A stretch of DNA of 64,000 nucleotides from Moorella humiferrea. GTDB taxonomy: Bacteria; Bacillota; DSM-521; Neomoorellales; Neomoorellaceae. This document shows positions 1 through 8,676 of the stretch, piece after piece. The stretch lies in contig NZ_CP136419.1 of assembly GCF_039233145.1 (NCBI RefSeq), positions 160,001-224,000 of the forward strand, read 5' to 3'. Below the pieces are notes generated by a model. It was not told the origin of the DNA. It made no database searches and was given only the letters and a program-made list of their open reading frames with translations. Position numbers and translations under genes: made by a program. How positions within the stretch are numbered: position 1 is the stretch's first letter; each line of letters starts with the position of its first letter.

Positions 1-1
1 C

Positions 2-982
2 AGCAACTGGAGGAATGTTGCCTCTTTAATACCCCAACCGGAGTTGAGAAAGCAGGCACTGGACAGCCTACGGGAAAAAAAGTTTCACTGCCAGGGAGGA
101 AGTGTTTATGCCACTTTATCCCCCGCAAAGTCGCTGCGGCGACAACTCCTAAAGGCCATTGTGTCCCTGCAGACCATAAGCGATTATCTGGACAACCTCT
201 CCGATCGTAGCGGTATTGTGAATGAAGATGCCTTTCGCCAGCTGCACCTTGCCTTTACCGATGCCCTTACTCCCGAAGGCCGGGATCATGATTATTATTC
301 ATGTTATCCCTATTTTCGCGACGGCGGTTATCTTGCCGCTCTGGTAAAAACCTGCCGGCAGGCCCTGGCCGACCTGCCTGGTTATAAAAAAATGCAAGGA
401 CATATTATGGAGCTGGCCCATCTGTACTGCCACCTGCAGATCGTCAAGCACCTTGAGGAAGGTAAAAGGGAGGCAATCCTTAAAAAAAGGCTTGAGCCTT
501 TAGCACAAAAATATGGCCTTTACTGGTGGGAACTGGCGGCAGCGACGGGCTCCACCCTTGGAATTTTCGCCCTGATGGCCGCCGCGGCCGATGATGGATC
601 AAAAGATAGGGCGGCCGCCCTGAAGGAAACTTATTTTCCCTGGATCGGCGGCTTACATATTCTCCTGGACTATTTTATCGACCAGCAGGAAGACCGTCGT
701 GGTGGTGACTTAAATTTTTGTTCCTTTTATTGCAGTCAGGACGAAGCAGCCGCGCGCTTTAAACTTTTTCTTAGGCAGGCTAAAGACAAAGCTGCCGGCC
801 TGCCTGAACCGGGATTCCATCTTCTGGTAGTAAAGGGTCTGCCTGCTTTATATTTATCCGATTTCAAGGCCAGGGATCCCGGGTATTTATCGACATGTAA
901 GGTTATTCTCCAGGAGGCCGGGGCCTTTTCTCAACAGCTCTTCCTCCTCTGCAGGTTCCTCCGCAGGATCGGCGTGATTTAA
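2..982 (+). CDS. ytpB: YtpB-like tetraprenyl-beta-curcumene synthase (DUF2600), 5' end outside window
   Basis: The frame is open through the left edge (SNWRNVASLIPQPELRKQAL...), so the start lies outside; an internal TTG at 44 is not the real start. The protein matches the DUF2600/YtpB family: KFHCQGGSVYATL near the front, an Asp-rich stretch DYLDNLSDR, and a second metal-site-like stretch DYFIDQQEDRRGGD toward the C-terminus. In Bacillus, YtpB cyclises C35 polyprenyl diphosphate to a sesquarterpene. The converging neighbour is a long-chain polyprenyl diphosphate synthase, which fits as substrate supplier. The last 96 bases overlap the 3' end of that neighbour on the other strand. The family is clear; the product is inferred. 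Confidence 0.85.
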   Translation, partial: SNWRNVASLIPQPELRKQALDSLREKKFHCQGGSVYATLSPAKSLRRQLLKAIVSLQTISDYLDNLSDRSGIVNEDAFRQLHLAFTDALTPEGRDHDYYSCYPYFRDGGYLAALVKTCRQALADLPGYKKMQGHIMELAHLYCHLQIVKHLEEGKREAILKKRLEPLAQKYGLYWWELAAATGSTLGIFALMAAAADDGSKDRAAALKETYFPWIGGLHILLDYFIDQQEDRRGGDLNFCSFYCSQDEAAARFKLFLRQAKDKAAGLPEPGFHLLVVKGLPALYLSDFKARDPGYLSTCKVILQEAGAFSQQLFLLCRFLRRIGVI

Positions 983-1897
983 AGGAGACAGGATTTTTAA
1001 GGCCAATAATACCAATTCCTCCTGGACGGGGTTCGGGGGTAATCTGTCCAGGGCTTCCAGGGCCAGGGTTACCTGTTCCCTGGCAACGTCGGCCGTCTCA
1101 ATGTCACAATTGAGTTCCCGTGCGGCGCGCACCAGTTCTTCTATTTCTGCCGGTTTTAGGCCGCGTTGAATTTTTACCTGCCAATCTTCCGCATTCGGCG
1201 CGCGCTCCAAAAAACGCAGCACAGGCAGGGTGATTATGCCGCGGGTCAGGTCCTGGCGGTTGGGTTTGCCCATCAGCCGGGGAGAACCGAAAAGATCCAG
1301 GTAATCGTCGATTATCTGGTAGGCCAGGCCCAGATGCCAACCAAAACGTGCTAAATTAATTTGCTGCGAACGTTTTAGACGGCACAGGATGGCACCACAA
1401 CGGCAGGCGGCACTGAAGAGTACGGCCGTTTTTTGTCCTATATAGTTGAAATAAGCCTCTACATTCGGGGACCCCGAGGTAAGCTGGCGGATTTCCCCGC
1501 TGCACATGGAGCGAATGGCCTCTGTAACGGTCTTTAAGACGGCCTTTTTGCTGTCGGTCAGTAAATTAAAGGCGGTGGCAAAGAGATAGTCGCCGGTGAG
1601 GATGGCGGGTACGGTGCCATAGACGCAGTGGAGGGCAGGCAAGTTGCGGCGAATAGTTGCTCCGTCCAGGACGTCGTCATGGATTAAGGAGGCCAGATGG
1701 ATGAGTTCAATGGCTGCCGCAACCTGGCGAACTTCCAGGGTATCATGCATTCCGAAACGGGCACATAATAACACTAAAGTAGGCCGCAGACCTTTACCCC
1801 CCGCGAGGGCATGATTTAATATCGAGTTTAAAGTCGGTTCAGCAGCCCAAAGGGTCTTACTGAGAACAGCCTGTATTTCACTGCCGACCAATATCAT
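887..1897 (-). CDS. hepT: Long-chain polyprenyl diphosphate synthase (heptaprenyl synthase component II type)
   Basis: A trans-isoprenyl diphosphate synthase that condenses isopentenyl diphosphate onto an allylic primer. It carries the GGKGLRP motif, the first Asp-rich motif DDVLD (about residue 74) and the second, DDYLD (about residue 197). The ATG at 1897 is only 3 bases from AAGGAG (1901-1906 on the minus strand); a TTG at 1891 has better spacing (9) and may be the true start. No separate HepS (component I) gene is visible. The product could serve menaquinone synthesis and/or the YtpB-type cyclase converging on it. The acidic C-terminal tail (EEPAEEEELL) is encoded in the region that overlaps ytpB. 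Confidence 0.88.
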   Translation of the reverse strand: MILVGSEIQAVLSKTLWAAEPTLNSILNHALAGGKGLRPTLVLLCARFGMHDTLEVRQVAAAIELIHLASLIHDDVLDGATIRRNLPALHCVYGTVPAILTGDYLFATAFNLLTDSKKAVLKTVTEAIRSMCSGEIRQLTSGSPNVEAYFNYIGQKTAVLFSAACRCGAILCRLKRSQQINLARFGWHLGLAYQIIDDYLDLFGSPRLMGKPNRQDLTRGIITLPVLRFLERAPNAEDWQVKIQRGLKPAEIEELVRAARELNCDIETADVAREQVTLALEALDRLPPNPVQEELVLLALKILSPLNHADPAEEPAEEEELLRKGPGLLENNLTCR

Positions 1898-2089
1898 CTT
1901 CTCCTTAGGTATTAGTATTATTAAGGTACCAGCAATTGGTATACAGACGGATCTAGTATGGCTGCCAGAATAAGATTTTATAGCCATATCCGGTCGATGC
2001 GTTGATAAGAAAGAATGAGAAATAGCTGGTATGGTCGCGAAAGAAACGCTAAAAAGGCGAAAACTGGATAAAATAAATATAAACTGCCA

Positions 2090-2118
2090 TTGCCAAAGGG
2101 AAATTTTTGCAGTATAAA
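2090..2118 (+). promoter_or_regulatory. SigmaA-type promoter of the ctsR operon
   Basis: TTGCCA (2090-2095), a 17-base spacer, then TATAAA (2113-2118), in an AT-rich gap directly upstream of ctsR. The CtsR boxes start 3 bases downstream, so a bound repressor would block initiation. Confidence 0.75.
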
Positions 2119-2120
2119 AT

Positions 2121-2155
2121 AGTCAAGGAAAGTCAAAAGGAAAAATAAAGTCAAA
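2121..2155 (+). promoter_or_regulatory. CtsR operator: tandem heptads plus a third copy
   Basis: AGTCAAG (2121-2127), spacer GAA, AGTCAAA (2131-2137) reproduces the known CtsR tandem heptad (RGTCAAA N3 RGTCAAA). A third heptad AGTCAAA lies at 2149-2155, 18 bases after the second. All lie just downstream of the -10 and before the ctsR ribosome site, consistent with autoregulation of the heat-shock operon. Confidence 0.82.
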
Positions 2156-2180
2156 GGCATACGTCGAGGTGAGGGCCTGG

Positions 2181-2666
2181 ATGGAAGGTAAGACTCTGGC
2201 CGATCGCATTGAAAGCTATATTAAATGGCTATTAAATAGAAGCACCGATGGCGTTGTGGAGCTGCAACGCCAGGAGCTGGCCGAGCGTTTTACCTGCGTC
2301 CCATCCCAGATAAGCTACGTATTGAGTACTCGTTTCACCATTGAAAGGGGATACCTGGTGGAAAGCCGCCGCGGCGGCGGCGGTTATATTCGCATCGCCA
2401 GGGTGCCTTTAAATGCCGACACAAGGTTTAAGGCCTGGGTGCAGGAAGCCTTGGGCGAATACTTAACCCAGGAAGCGGCCGTGGAGCTCCTCAGCCGTCT
2501 GGAGGAAGAGGGGTTATTGACACGGCGAGAACAGATACTCCTGACGGCGGTAATTAATCGCCAGTCTTTACCTCTAGAACTACCCGTGCGCGATCAGGTC
2601 CGGGCCTGTATTATGAAAGCCGTTATTTTAACCTTAATGCGTGAAGACTTCCCCGACGCGGGGTAG
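2181..2666 (+). CDS. ctsR: CtsR, transcriptional repressor of class III heat-shock genes
   Basis: Winged-helix repressor of clp genes that is inactivated by heat and regulated through McsA/McsB. The family core is plain: CVPSQISYVLSTRFT, then the glycine-rich wing RRGGGGYIRI. The ATG at 2181 (MEGKTLADRIESYIK) is chosen over a GTG at 2169 because AGGTGAGG sits 6-9 bases before it and family members begin this way. The length of 161 aa is usual. It is the first gene of ctsR-mcsA-mcsB-clpC, with the promoter and CtsR boxes immediately upstream. Confidence 0.95.
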   Translation: MEGKTLADRIESYIKWLLNRSTDGVVELQRQELAERFTCVPSQISYVLSTRFTIERGYLVESRRGGGGYIRIARVPLNADTRFKAWVQEALGEYLTQEAAVELLSRLEEEGLLTRREQILLTAVINRQSLPLELPVRDQVRACIMKAVILTLMREDFPDAG

Positions 2667-2680
2667 AAGGGAGCGGGAAA

Positions 2681-3190
2681 ATGCTTTGTGAGCGTTGTCA
2701 GCAAAGGCCGGCCAGCGTTCATGTAACCAGGATTATCAACGGTGAAAAAACAGAACTCTACCTATGCCAGGAATGTGCCCGCGACATGCAGCCCCAGCTT
2801 AATTTTTCCATTCCCAAATTTTTAGCCGGGCTTTTTGATTACGAACCCGGTCCGGGCATTAAAACTCAAACCATTGTAGAGCACTGCCGGGAATGCGGCA
2901 TGAGTTATGAACAATTTCAGCAAACAGGTCGGCTGGGCTGTCCCGCCTGCTATCATTACCTGGCAGGCAGGTTGGAACCCTTGATCCGGCGTATTCAGGG
3001 CAGCAGCCAGCACCGCGGCAAGGTCCCCCGCCGGGCCGGGGGGAACCTGCGGGTGCGCCGGGAGATTGAAAAATTAAGGGCGCAGTTACAGCAGTTGGTC
3101 GAGCAGGAGGAATTTGAAAAGGCAGCCCAGGTACGGGACCGCATCAGGGAACTGGAAAATAGCCTTGGTGAACAGGGGGGCGGACAATGA
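2681..3190 (+). CDS. mcsA: McsA, zinc-finger activator of McsB
   Basis: 169 aa. Four CxxC pairs (CERC at 3-6, CQEC near 29, CREC near 69, CPAC near 85) form two zinc sites. A C-terminal UVR-like helical hairpin (about 125-160, EEFEKAAQVRDRIRELE) resembles the ClpC/UvrB interaction motif. In Bacillus, McsA binds and activates the arginine kinase McsB and modulates CtsR. The stop overlaps the start of mcsB (ATGA), indicating translational coupling. Confidence 0.93.
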   Translation: MLCERCQQRPASVHVTRIINGEKTELYLCQECARDMQPQLNFSIPKFLAGLFDYEPGPGIKTQTIVEHCRECGMSYEQFQQTGRLGCPACYHYLAGRLEPLIRRIQGSSQHRGKVPRRAGGNLRVRREIEKLRAQLQQLVEQEEFEKAAQVRDRIRELENSLGEQGGGQ

Positions 3191-4239
3191 GCCTGAATTT
3201 AGAGCGCAACAGTAAATGGATGGAAGGTTCCGGTCCCCAGGCTGACATTGTCATTTCCAGCCGCATCCGGCTCGCCCGTAACTTGAAGGGGATGCCCTTT
3301 CCCAATCTCATGAATGAAGCCCAGGAAGCCAAAGTGATCCAATTGGTGGGGCAGGCCATCAGGACGCCGGGAGTTTTTCAAGCCGTCGGCGAGTTAAAGC
3401 TTATGCCTTTAAGGGAATTGTCGCCGGTGGAGCGGCAAATACTAGTGGAGAAACACCTCATCAGTCCTGATCTGGCGGAAGGAAAAGGAGAAAAAGCCGT
3501 AGTCTTAAGGGATGATGAGGCCTTGAGCATTATGGTCAATGAAGAGGATCACCTGCGCCTGCAGTGCCTCTTACCGGCCTTGATGCTCCATGAGGCCTGG
3601 CGTCTGGCCGATGCCGCCGACGATGCCCTGGAAAGCGAATTGGATTATGCCTTTGATCAAGATAAAGGATATCTCACTGCCTGTCCCACCAATGTGGGTA
3701 CCGGTTTAAGGGCTTCTACGATGCTCCATCTGCCGGCCCTGGTGCTCACCAGGCAGGCAGGGGAAATCCTGACGGCCCTTACCAAGGTGGGCGTTGCCGT
3801 GCGCGGTTTGTATGGCGAAGGAACTGAGGCCCAAGGAAATATATTCCAGGTATCTAACCAGATTACCCTGGGTCGTTCGGAAGAAGAAATTATCAACAAC
3901 CTTTCGGCCGTCACGGTACGCCTGGCCGATCAGGAAAGGGAAGCACGGGAACTACTGCGCAAGCAGAGCCGGTGGCAGCTGGAAGATCGTGTTGGCCGGG
4001 CGTACGGGCTCCTTACCAATGCCCGTATTTTGAGTTCCCAGGAAGCCCTGCAGCTCCTTTCCGACGTGCGTCTGGGTGTGGAAATGAAAATTTTACGCGG
4101 CATCGATCAGCGGTTGATCAACCAGCTCATGGTGCGCATCCAGCCGGCTTATCTCCAGTTTGCCGCCGGCAGGGAGATGACGCCCTTTGAACGTGACGTG
4201 CACCGTGCAGCCATGGTTCGTGAACTTTTAGCAGGTTAA
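3187..4239 (+). CDS. mcsB: McsB, protein arginine kinase
   Basis: A guanido-kinase-fold enzyme that phosphorylates arginines on proteins, marking them for ClpCP and releasing CtsR. Visible motifs are the ATP-binding start SSRIRLARN (about 25), NEEDHLR (about 120) and CPTNVGTG (about 167-174), which holds the family's catalytic cysteine. 350 aa is the usual length. It lacks the N-terminal domain of metabolic creatine/arginine kinases. The start overlaps the mcsA stop and clpC follows 25 bases later. Confidence 0.95.
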   Translation: MSLNLERNSKWMEGSGPQADIVISSRIRLARNLKGMPFPNLMNEAQEAKVIQLVGQAIRTPGVFQAVGELKLMPLRELSPVERQILVEKHLISPDLAEGKGEKAVVLRDDEALSIMVNEEDHLRLQCLLPALMLHEAWRLADAADDALESELDYAFDQDKGYLTACPTNVGTGLRASTMLHLPALVLTRQAGEILTALTKVGVAVRGLYGEGTEAQGNIFQVSNQITLGRSEEEIINNLSAVTVRLADQEREARELLRKQSRWQLEDRVGRAYGLLTNARILSSQEALQLLSDVRLGVEMKILRGIDQRLINQLMVRIQPAYLQFAAGREMTPFERDVHRAAMVRELLAG

Positions 4240-4264
4240 AAATCGACAGGAGGTGGATGAAACA

Positions 4265-6790
4265 ATGTCTCCTCGTTTTACGGAAAGGGCCAATCGGGCC
4301 TTGCGCCTGGCCCAGGAAGAAGCCAAGGCTTTGCGCCATCCGGCCGTCGGCACGGAACATATCTTGCTGGGCATTTTAAGGGAAGGTGATAGCGTCGCCG
4401 CCCGGGCTCTGGCCAGTTTGGGAGTTGATGTCAGGGCCGTCCGCGACGAGGTGCGAAAAATTATCCGTCCTGGAGATACTCCGGGCGCAAGCGAAATCGG
4501 CCTGACGCCTCGGGCCAAGAGGGTTCTGGAGCTGGCCAATGAAGAAGCAAGGCGTCAGGGTGTAAACTATGTAGGCACGGAACATATCCTCTTAGGTCTG
4601 CTAGAAGAAGGCGAGGGCCTGGCAGCCCAGGTCTTGAGCGGCCTGGGATTGAGTGCCGATAAAATTCGCCAGCAGGTTATGGCCCTGCTGGGGGGTGCCG
4701 GGGGACAGCCCCAGGCCGGCGGCTGGACCATGGTTTTCGGCAACCTGCCTTTCGGTATGGGCGGTTTTCCCGGCGGGGTCGGTTTCCAGCCGGGAGGGGC
4801 GCCGGCCGCGGCCAAGGGTCCGGTGCGGGCGGGCCAGACGCCCACTCTGGACCAGTTCAGCCGGGACCTTACCCGCCTGGCCCGGGAGGATAAACTTGAT
4901 CCGGTAATCGGCAGGGAAAAGGAAATCGAGCGCGTCATCCAGATTTTGAGCCGTCGTACGAAAAACAATCCTGTTTTAATCGGTGATCCCGGGGTTGGCA
5001 AAACCGCCATCGTCGAAGGTCTGGCCCAGAGGATCGTTCAGAACCAGGTGCCGGAAGTCCTGCGGGACAAAAGGGTGGTGGCCCTGGATATGTCCGGTAT
5101 GGTGGCCGGCACCAAGTACCGGGGCGAATTTGAAGAGCGCTTCAAAAGGGTTATGGACGAAGTGCGGGCCGCCGGCAACGTCATCCTCTTTATTGACGAG
5201 CTGCATACCTTGATCGGCGCCGGTGCCGCCGAAGGGGCGATTGACGCCGCGAATATTTTAAAACCCGCCCTGGCCCGGGGCGAGCTGCAGACCATCGGCG
5301 CCACGACCATTGACGAGTACCGCAAGCACATTGAGAAGGACGCCGCCCTGGAACGACGCTTCCAGGCGGTGATGGTCGGCGAGCCCACGGTTGAAGAAAC
5401 CATTGCCATTTTGAAGGGCCTGCGGGATCGTTATGAAGCCCATCACCGGGTGAAGATTTCCGACGAGGCCCTGGAGGCGGCGGCGCGGCTTTCCGACCGC
5501 TATATCACCGACCGCTACCTGCCGGACAAGGCCATCGATTTGGTAGACGAGGCCGCTTCCCGGGTGCGTCTTAAGGTCTATACGGCGCCGGACGACGTCA
5601 AAAAACTGGAAGCGCGCCTGGAAGAACTCGAGAAGGAAAAGGCGGCGGCCGTTCACGCCCAGGAATTTGAAAAGGCGGCGGCCTTGCGGGATGAAGAAAA
5701 GAAGATTAAGGAAGAATTAGAGGCCAAAAAAGGCGAGTGGCAGAAGGAAAAAGGGCTAGAAAAATCCGTGGTGACGGCGGAGGACATCGCCCAAATCGTT
5801 TCCAGCTGGACGGGCATCCCCGTCACCCAGCTGGCCCAGGAGGAGAGCGAGCGGCTCCTTCGTCTAGAAGAAATCCTGCACCAGCGGGTTATCGGCCAGG
5901 ATGAGGCCGTCCGCGCTGTGGCCCGGGCCGTGCGCCGTGCCCGGGCGGGGCTTAAAGACCCCAAGCGGCCCATCGGTTCCTTCATCTTCCTGGGACCAAC
6001 GGGTGTGGGTAAGACCGAGCTGGCCCGCGCCCTGGCCGAGGCCCTCTTTGGGGACGAAGACGCCATGATCCGCTTCGACATGTCGGAGTACATGGAGAAG
6101 CACACCGTATCGCGGCTTGTCGGCGCCCCGCCCGGCTACGTCGGTTATGAAGAGAGCGGTCAGTTGACGGAGGCCGTCCGACGCCGGCCCTACAGCGTCG
6201 TGCTCTTTGACGAGATTGAAAAGGCCCACCCGGACATCTTTAACGTGCTGCTCCAGGTGCTGGACGACGGCAGGCTTACGGACGCCAAGGGTCGCACCGT
6301 GGATTTCCGCAACACGGTAATTATCATGACCTCCAACATCGGCGCCGGGACCATCAAGAGGGAAAGCCTGGGCTTTAAGGCTTCCACCAGCGAAGTGGCC
6401 GCCGAGTCTTATGAAAAAATGAAAAAGCACATCATGGAAGAACTGCGGCGGACCTTCCGGCCCGAGTTCTTAAACCGCATCGACGAAATAATCGTCTTCC
6501 ACGCCCTTTCCAAGGAAGATATCAGGAAGATCGTCGATTTGATGCTGGCCGACCTCAACCGGCGCCTGGAAGACAACAAGCTGACGGTGGAAGTGACCGA
6601 CGAAGCCAAGGAAATCCTTATTAAAGAAGGCTTCGATGAAGCCTTTGGCGCCCGGCCCCTGCGCCGTGCCATTCAAACCCTCATCGAGGATCAGCTCTCC
6701 GACGAGATGCTGGCCGGGAAAATTGCTCCCGGCGACAAAGTCCGGGCCGTCGCCCGGGACGGCAAAATTGTCCTGGAGAAAGCGGCTTAA
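4265..6790 (+). CDS. clpC: ClpC, AAA+ unfoldase of the ClpCP protease
   Basis: 841 aa from the ATG at 4265, with AGGAGGT at 4248-4254; a GTG at 4253 lies inside the ribosome site and is unlikely. Layout: N-domain with two Clp repeats (1-145), Gly-rich linker, first AAA+ module with GDPGVGKT (about 241-248), UVR-like middle segment (about 445-480), second AAA+ module with GPTGVGKT (about 578-585), C-terminal D2 small domain. It works with ClpP on arginine-phosphorylated substrates. Last gene of the operon, with a terminator 24 bases after its stop. Confidence 0.97.
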   Translation: MSPRFTERANRALRLAQEEAKALRHPAVGTEHILLGILREGDSVAARALASLGVDVRAVRDEVRKIIRPGDTPGASEIGLTPRAKRVLELANEEARRQGVNYVGTEHILLGLLEEGEGLAAQVLSGLGLSADKIRQQVMALLGGAGGQPQAGGWTMVFGNLPFGMGGFPGGVGFQPGGAPAAAKGPVRAGQTPTLDQFSRDLTRLAREDKLDPVIGREKEIERVIQILSRRTKNNPVLIGDPGVGKTAIVEGLAQRIVQNQVPEVLRDKRVVALDMSGMVAGTKYRGEFEERFKRVMDEVRAAGNVILFIDELHTLIGAGAAEGAIDAANILKPALARGELQTIGATTIDEYRKHIEKDAALERRFQAVMVGEPTVEETIAILKGLRDRYEAHHRVKISDEALEAAARLSDRYITDRYLPDKAIDLVDEAASRVRLKVYTAPDDVKKLEARLEELEKEKAAAVHAQEFEKAAALRDEEKKIKEELEAKKGEWQKEKGLEKSVVTAEDIAQIVSSWTGIPVTQLAQEESERLLRLEEILHQRVIGQDEAVRAVARAVRRARAGLKDPKRPIGSFIFLGPTGVGKTELARALAEALFGDEDAMIRFDMSEYMEKHTVSRLVGAPPGYVGYEESGQLTEAVRRRPYSVVLFDEIEKAHPDIFNVLLQVLDDGRLTDAKGRTVDFRNTVIIMTSNIGAGTIKRESLGFKASTSEVAAESYEKMKKHIMEELRRTFRPEFLNRIDEIIVFHALSKEDIRKIVDLMLADLNRRLEDNKLTVEVTDEAKEILIKEGFDEAFGARPLRRAIQTLIEDQLSDEMLAGKIAPGDKVRAVARDGKIVLEKAA

Positions 6791-6813
6791 TCCGGGGCAG
6801 GGTAGACCCTTAC

Positions 6814-6848
6814 AAGCACTCGCGCGCAGCGGGTGCTTTCTCTTTTGC
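6814..6848 (+). terminator. Intrinsic terminator of the ctsR-clpC operon
   Basis: AAGCACTCG (6814-6822), loop CGCGCAG, CGGGTGCTT (6830-6838), then TCTCTTTTG. A nine-pair stem with one T-G wobble and a T-rich tail. Confidence 0.75.
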
Positions 6849-6861
6849 TGTAACGGGCAAT

Positions 6862-7650
6862 TTATTTATTTCCACCGCCAGGGGACTGTTTTTCCAGGGT
6901 CCCCAGGAGGCAGAAGGGTTTTCCCGCCCGGAGCCCTGCAGCCTCTAGGGCGGGCCGCTCGCCGGCGGCGAGGATGCAGGTGGCGGGGCCGGCCGATTTG
7001 TGCAAGTCCAGCTCCGATAAGCCCGGCCGCCAGTTGATCTGCAGCCTGTATAAAGCGGCCAGATCCCGGGCCTCGGCCAGGATGCCCCTGGAACCGGCGG
7101 GAACGATTTCCCGGATGCCCGGCTGGTCGAGGAGCAAGCGCACGGTTTGCAGGTCTGCGATTTCCGGATCGTCGAGGAAGACCTCGGTTCCGACCTTGGG
7201 CCGCCCGAAAAGGGCCAGGGCGTCGCCGGCGGCCAGGCGCCCTATTAGCAGCTCTGCGGTAGTCGCCAGGCCGATGACGGTGATCCCTATCCCCGACTGG
7301 ATAGTGGGGACGTTTTTTTCACTGCTGCCGGTGAGGGCCTTCTCCGGGTCGATACCCAGCGAGCGGACCTCGTCGGCCACCCCCTCCCGGATGGCCGCGC
7401 CTGCAGGTTCCGGTTCCACGCAGAGGGTGTTGACGATGCAGACCGGCCAGGCGCCTACCGCCAGGACTTCCATCAAGGCTACCCTGGCGGTGAAGCGGCC
7501 CAGGACGTATCCCGGCACTCGCACCACGTCGGCTTCCTTGGGGCCGATGGCGCCGGCGGAATCGCAGGCGATCACCAGGGATCTTTGCGCCTCCAGGTCC
7601 AGGATGGTCAAATCCCGGTAGCGGCGGGGGAAAAGGGCGGGCGGGGTCAT
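6862..7650 (-). CDS. cblS: CblS-like alpha-ribazole kinase (AIR synthase-related fold)
   Basis: 262 aa, related to the PurM/SelD ATP-dependent family (ACDSAGAIGPKEAD near the front, TGSSEKN, FGRPKVGTEV). CblS phosphorylates alpha-ribazole to its 5'-phosphate so that the lower ligand of cobalamin can be salvaged. The assignment rests mainly on context: its ATG overlaps the stop of an ECF-type membrane protein (ATGA), and the pair is behind a cobalamin riboswitch, the arrangement known for cblT-cblS in Geobacillus and Listeria. A different AIR-synthase-like role is possible but less likely. Confidence 0.82.
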   Translation of the reverse strand: MTPPALFPRRYRDLTILDLEAQRSLVIACDSAGAIGPKEADVVRVPGYVLGRFTARVALMEVLAVGAWPVCIVNTLCVEPEPAGAAIREGVADEVRSLGIDPEKALTGSSEKNVPTIQSGIGITVIGLATTAELLIGRLAAGDALALFGRPKVGTEVFLDDPEIADLQTVRLLLDQPGIREIVPAGSRGILAEARDLAALYRLQINWRPGLSELDLHKSAGPATCILAAGERPALEAAGLRAGKPFCLLGTLEKQSPGGGNK

Positions 7651-8201
7651 TTACCTTCACCTTTCCCCCGGCCGGCGGCATAGCTGGTGGGAAATACCCG
7701 GCGCAGGCTGGTGAAGGCTGTCGCGGCCAGGACGATGTTCAGGGCGGAAGCGATCAATAAGGGCACCACCATGGCCAGGAAGAATGCTTTGCCGAACCCC
7801 GGCAGGGGGATAAACAGCGCCGGGAGTAACAGGCCGTTGAGGGCTATTCCCGCTGCGATCCCCAGCCAGGGGGAAAAGGGGTAGAAGAGGGCAAAAAGGG
7901 CGACGACGGCGGCCATGCCGGCGGCGATTACCAGGTGGAGGGGCAGGGTGAGGGGGAACCCGGCGGTAAAGGCGGTGAGCAGGTGCCCCAGGGAAGCTAT
8001 GAGAGCCCCGTCGGCGGGACCCAGGATGAGGGCTCCGAGAAAGCCGGGAAAAGAATCGAAGGCCGGGGTGCCGGTGATGCTGGGTATTTTTAGATTGGCG
8101 CCCACAGTTGACAGGGCGATGAGCATGGCCAGGGTCGCCAGGCGTCTGGCCGTCCAGCGGCTTGCCTTAACGGCCGGGGAGGAAAGTTCCGGTTTTGCCA
8201 T
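7647..8201 (-). CDS. cblT: CblT-like alpha-ribazole transporter (ECF S-component type)
   Basis: 184 aa with about five to six hydrophobic segments and the S-component look (LATLAMLIALSTVGANLKIP, then PGFLGALILGPADGAL). A cytoplasmic N-terminus of about 18 residues and a basic C-terminal tail are visible. It would import alpha-ribazole for CblS, which is encoded directly after it with overlap. The ATG at 8201 is preceded by AAAGGAG at 8 bases. Expression is under the cobalamin riboswitch upstream. The substrate is inferred from the riboswitch and partner gene. Confidence 0.8.
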   Translation of the reverse strand: MAKPELSSPAVKASRWTARRLATLAMLIALSTVGANLKIPSITGTPAFDSFPGFLGALILGPADGALIASLGHLLTAFTAGFPLTLPLHLVIAAGMAAVVALFALFYPFSPWLGIAAGIALNGLLLPALFIPLPGFGKAFFLAMVVPLLIASALNIVLAATAFTSLRRVFPTSYAAGRGKGEGK

Positions 8202-8263
8202 GTTTGCTTCTCCTTTCTAAAGAAGACTTTGTCAGGGGCGAAAAGGGGCCGGGCCACCCGTAA

Positions 8264-8299
8264 CAAAAAAGTCCCCAGCCGTCTTCGGCTGGGGACTTT
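8264..8299 (-). terminator. Riboswitch-controlled intrinsic terminator before cblT
   Basis: On the minus strand GTCCCCAGCCG, loop AAGA, CGGCTGGGGAC, then TTTTTTG: an 11-bp perfect stem (8271-8281 with 8286-8296) and T-run (8265-8270). It lies between the B12 box and cblT, so cobalamin binding probably terminates transcription. Confidence 0.9.
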
Positions 8300-8347
8300 G
8301 CCATCATCCCCGGTTGCTTCTCCCCTTTCCTGGCGAAGGTGAGAGGT

Positions 8348-8530
8348 CGTATGGACAGGCAGGTCTCCTGGCTCGCGCTTCCTCGTTTGGCGATGCCTTC
8401 CCGGGAACTATCCCAGTGGCGTTATATCGCCAACTCCACGCTCACAGTGGCGGGACCGCGCCGGATCGCCGCCTGAAAAGGCGGTTACCGGACTTCCCTA
8501 TTCTCCCCCTCCCGGGGGCACCTGTCCATT
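8348..8530 (-). ncRNA. Cobalamin riboswitch aptamer
   Basis: On the minus strand the B12 box reads GCCAGGAGACCTGCCTGTC (8354-8372). Upstream are other hallmarks: AATAGGGAAGTCCGGT (about 8488-8503), GCGGTCCCGCCACTGTGAG (about 8444-8462) and GCCACTGGGATAGTTCCCGG (8402-8421). A promoter lies just upstream and a terminator just downstream. It controls cblT-cblS, so it tunes salvage of the lower-ligand nucleoside to the cobalamin level. Confidence 0.95.
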
Positions 8531-8555
8531 TTTTCATATATGGTTGTCAATTATT

Positions 8556-8584
8556 AATATAATCTACCACCGTGCTTTTGGCAA
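8556..8584 (-). promoter_or_regulatory. Promoter of the cobalamin riboswitch transcript
   Basis: On the minus strand TTGCCA (8579-8584), 17-base spacer, TATATT (8556-8561). Predicted start near 8549, which places the whole aptamer in the leader. Confidence 0.7.
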
Positions 8585-8676
8585 GACCTGTTTCCGAAAG
8601 TAAACCCGGGAAAGACTTCCCGGGGGAGGTAGCCGCACTGTGTTCGATTACCGGGCCGCGACGCTATGTTGTCCGT

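Noticed and set aside
1978-2160. 60-codon hydrophobic frame on the minus strand upstream of ctsR
   Set aside because: It lies in an AT-rich promoter region across the ctsR promoter and CtsR boxes, and has no good ribosome site.
4567-6430. Several long antisense frames inside clpC
   Set aside because: They mirror the codon pattern of a strongly conserved gene; products are Arg/Ser/Pro-rich without any family resemblance.
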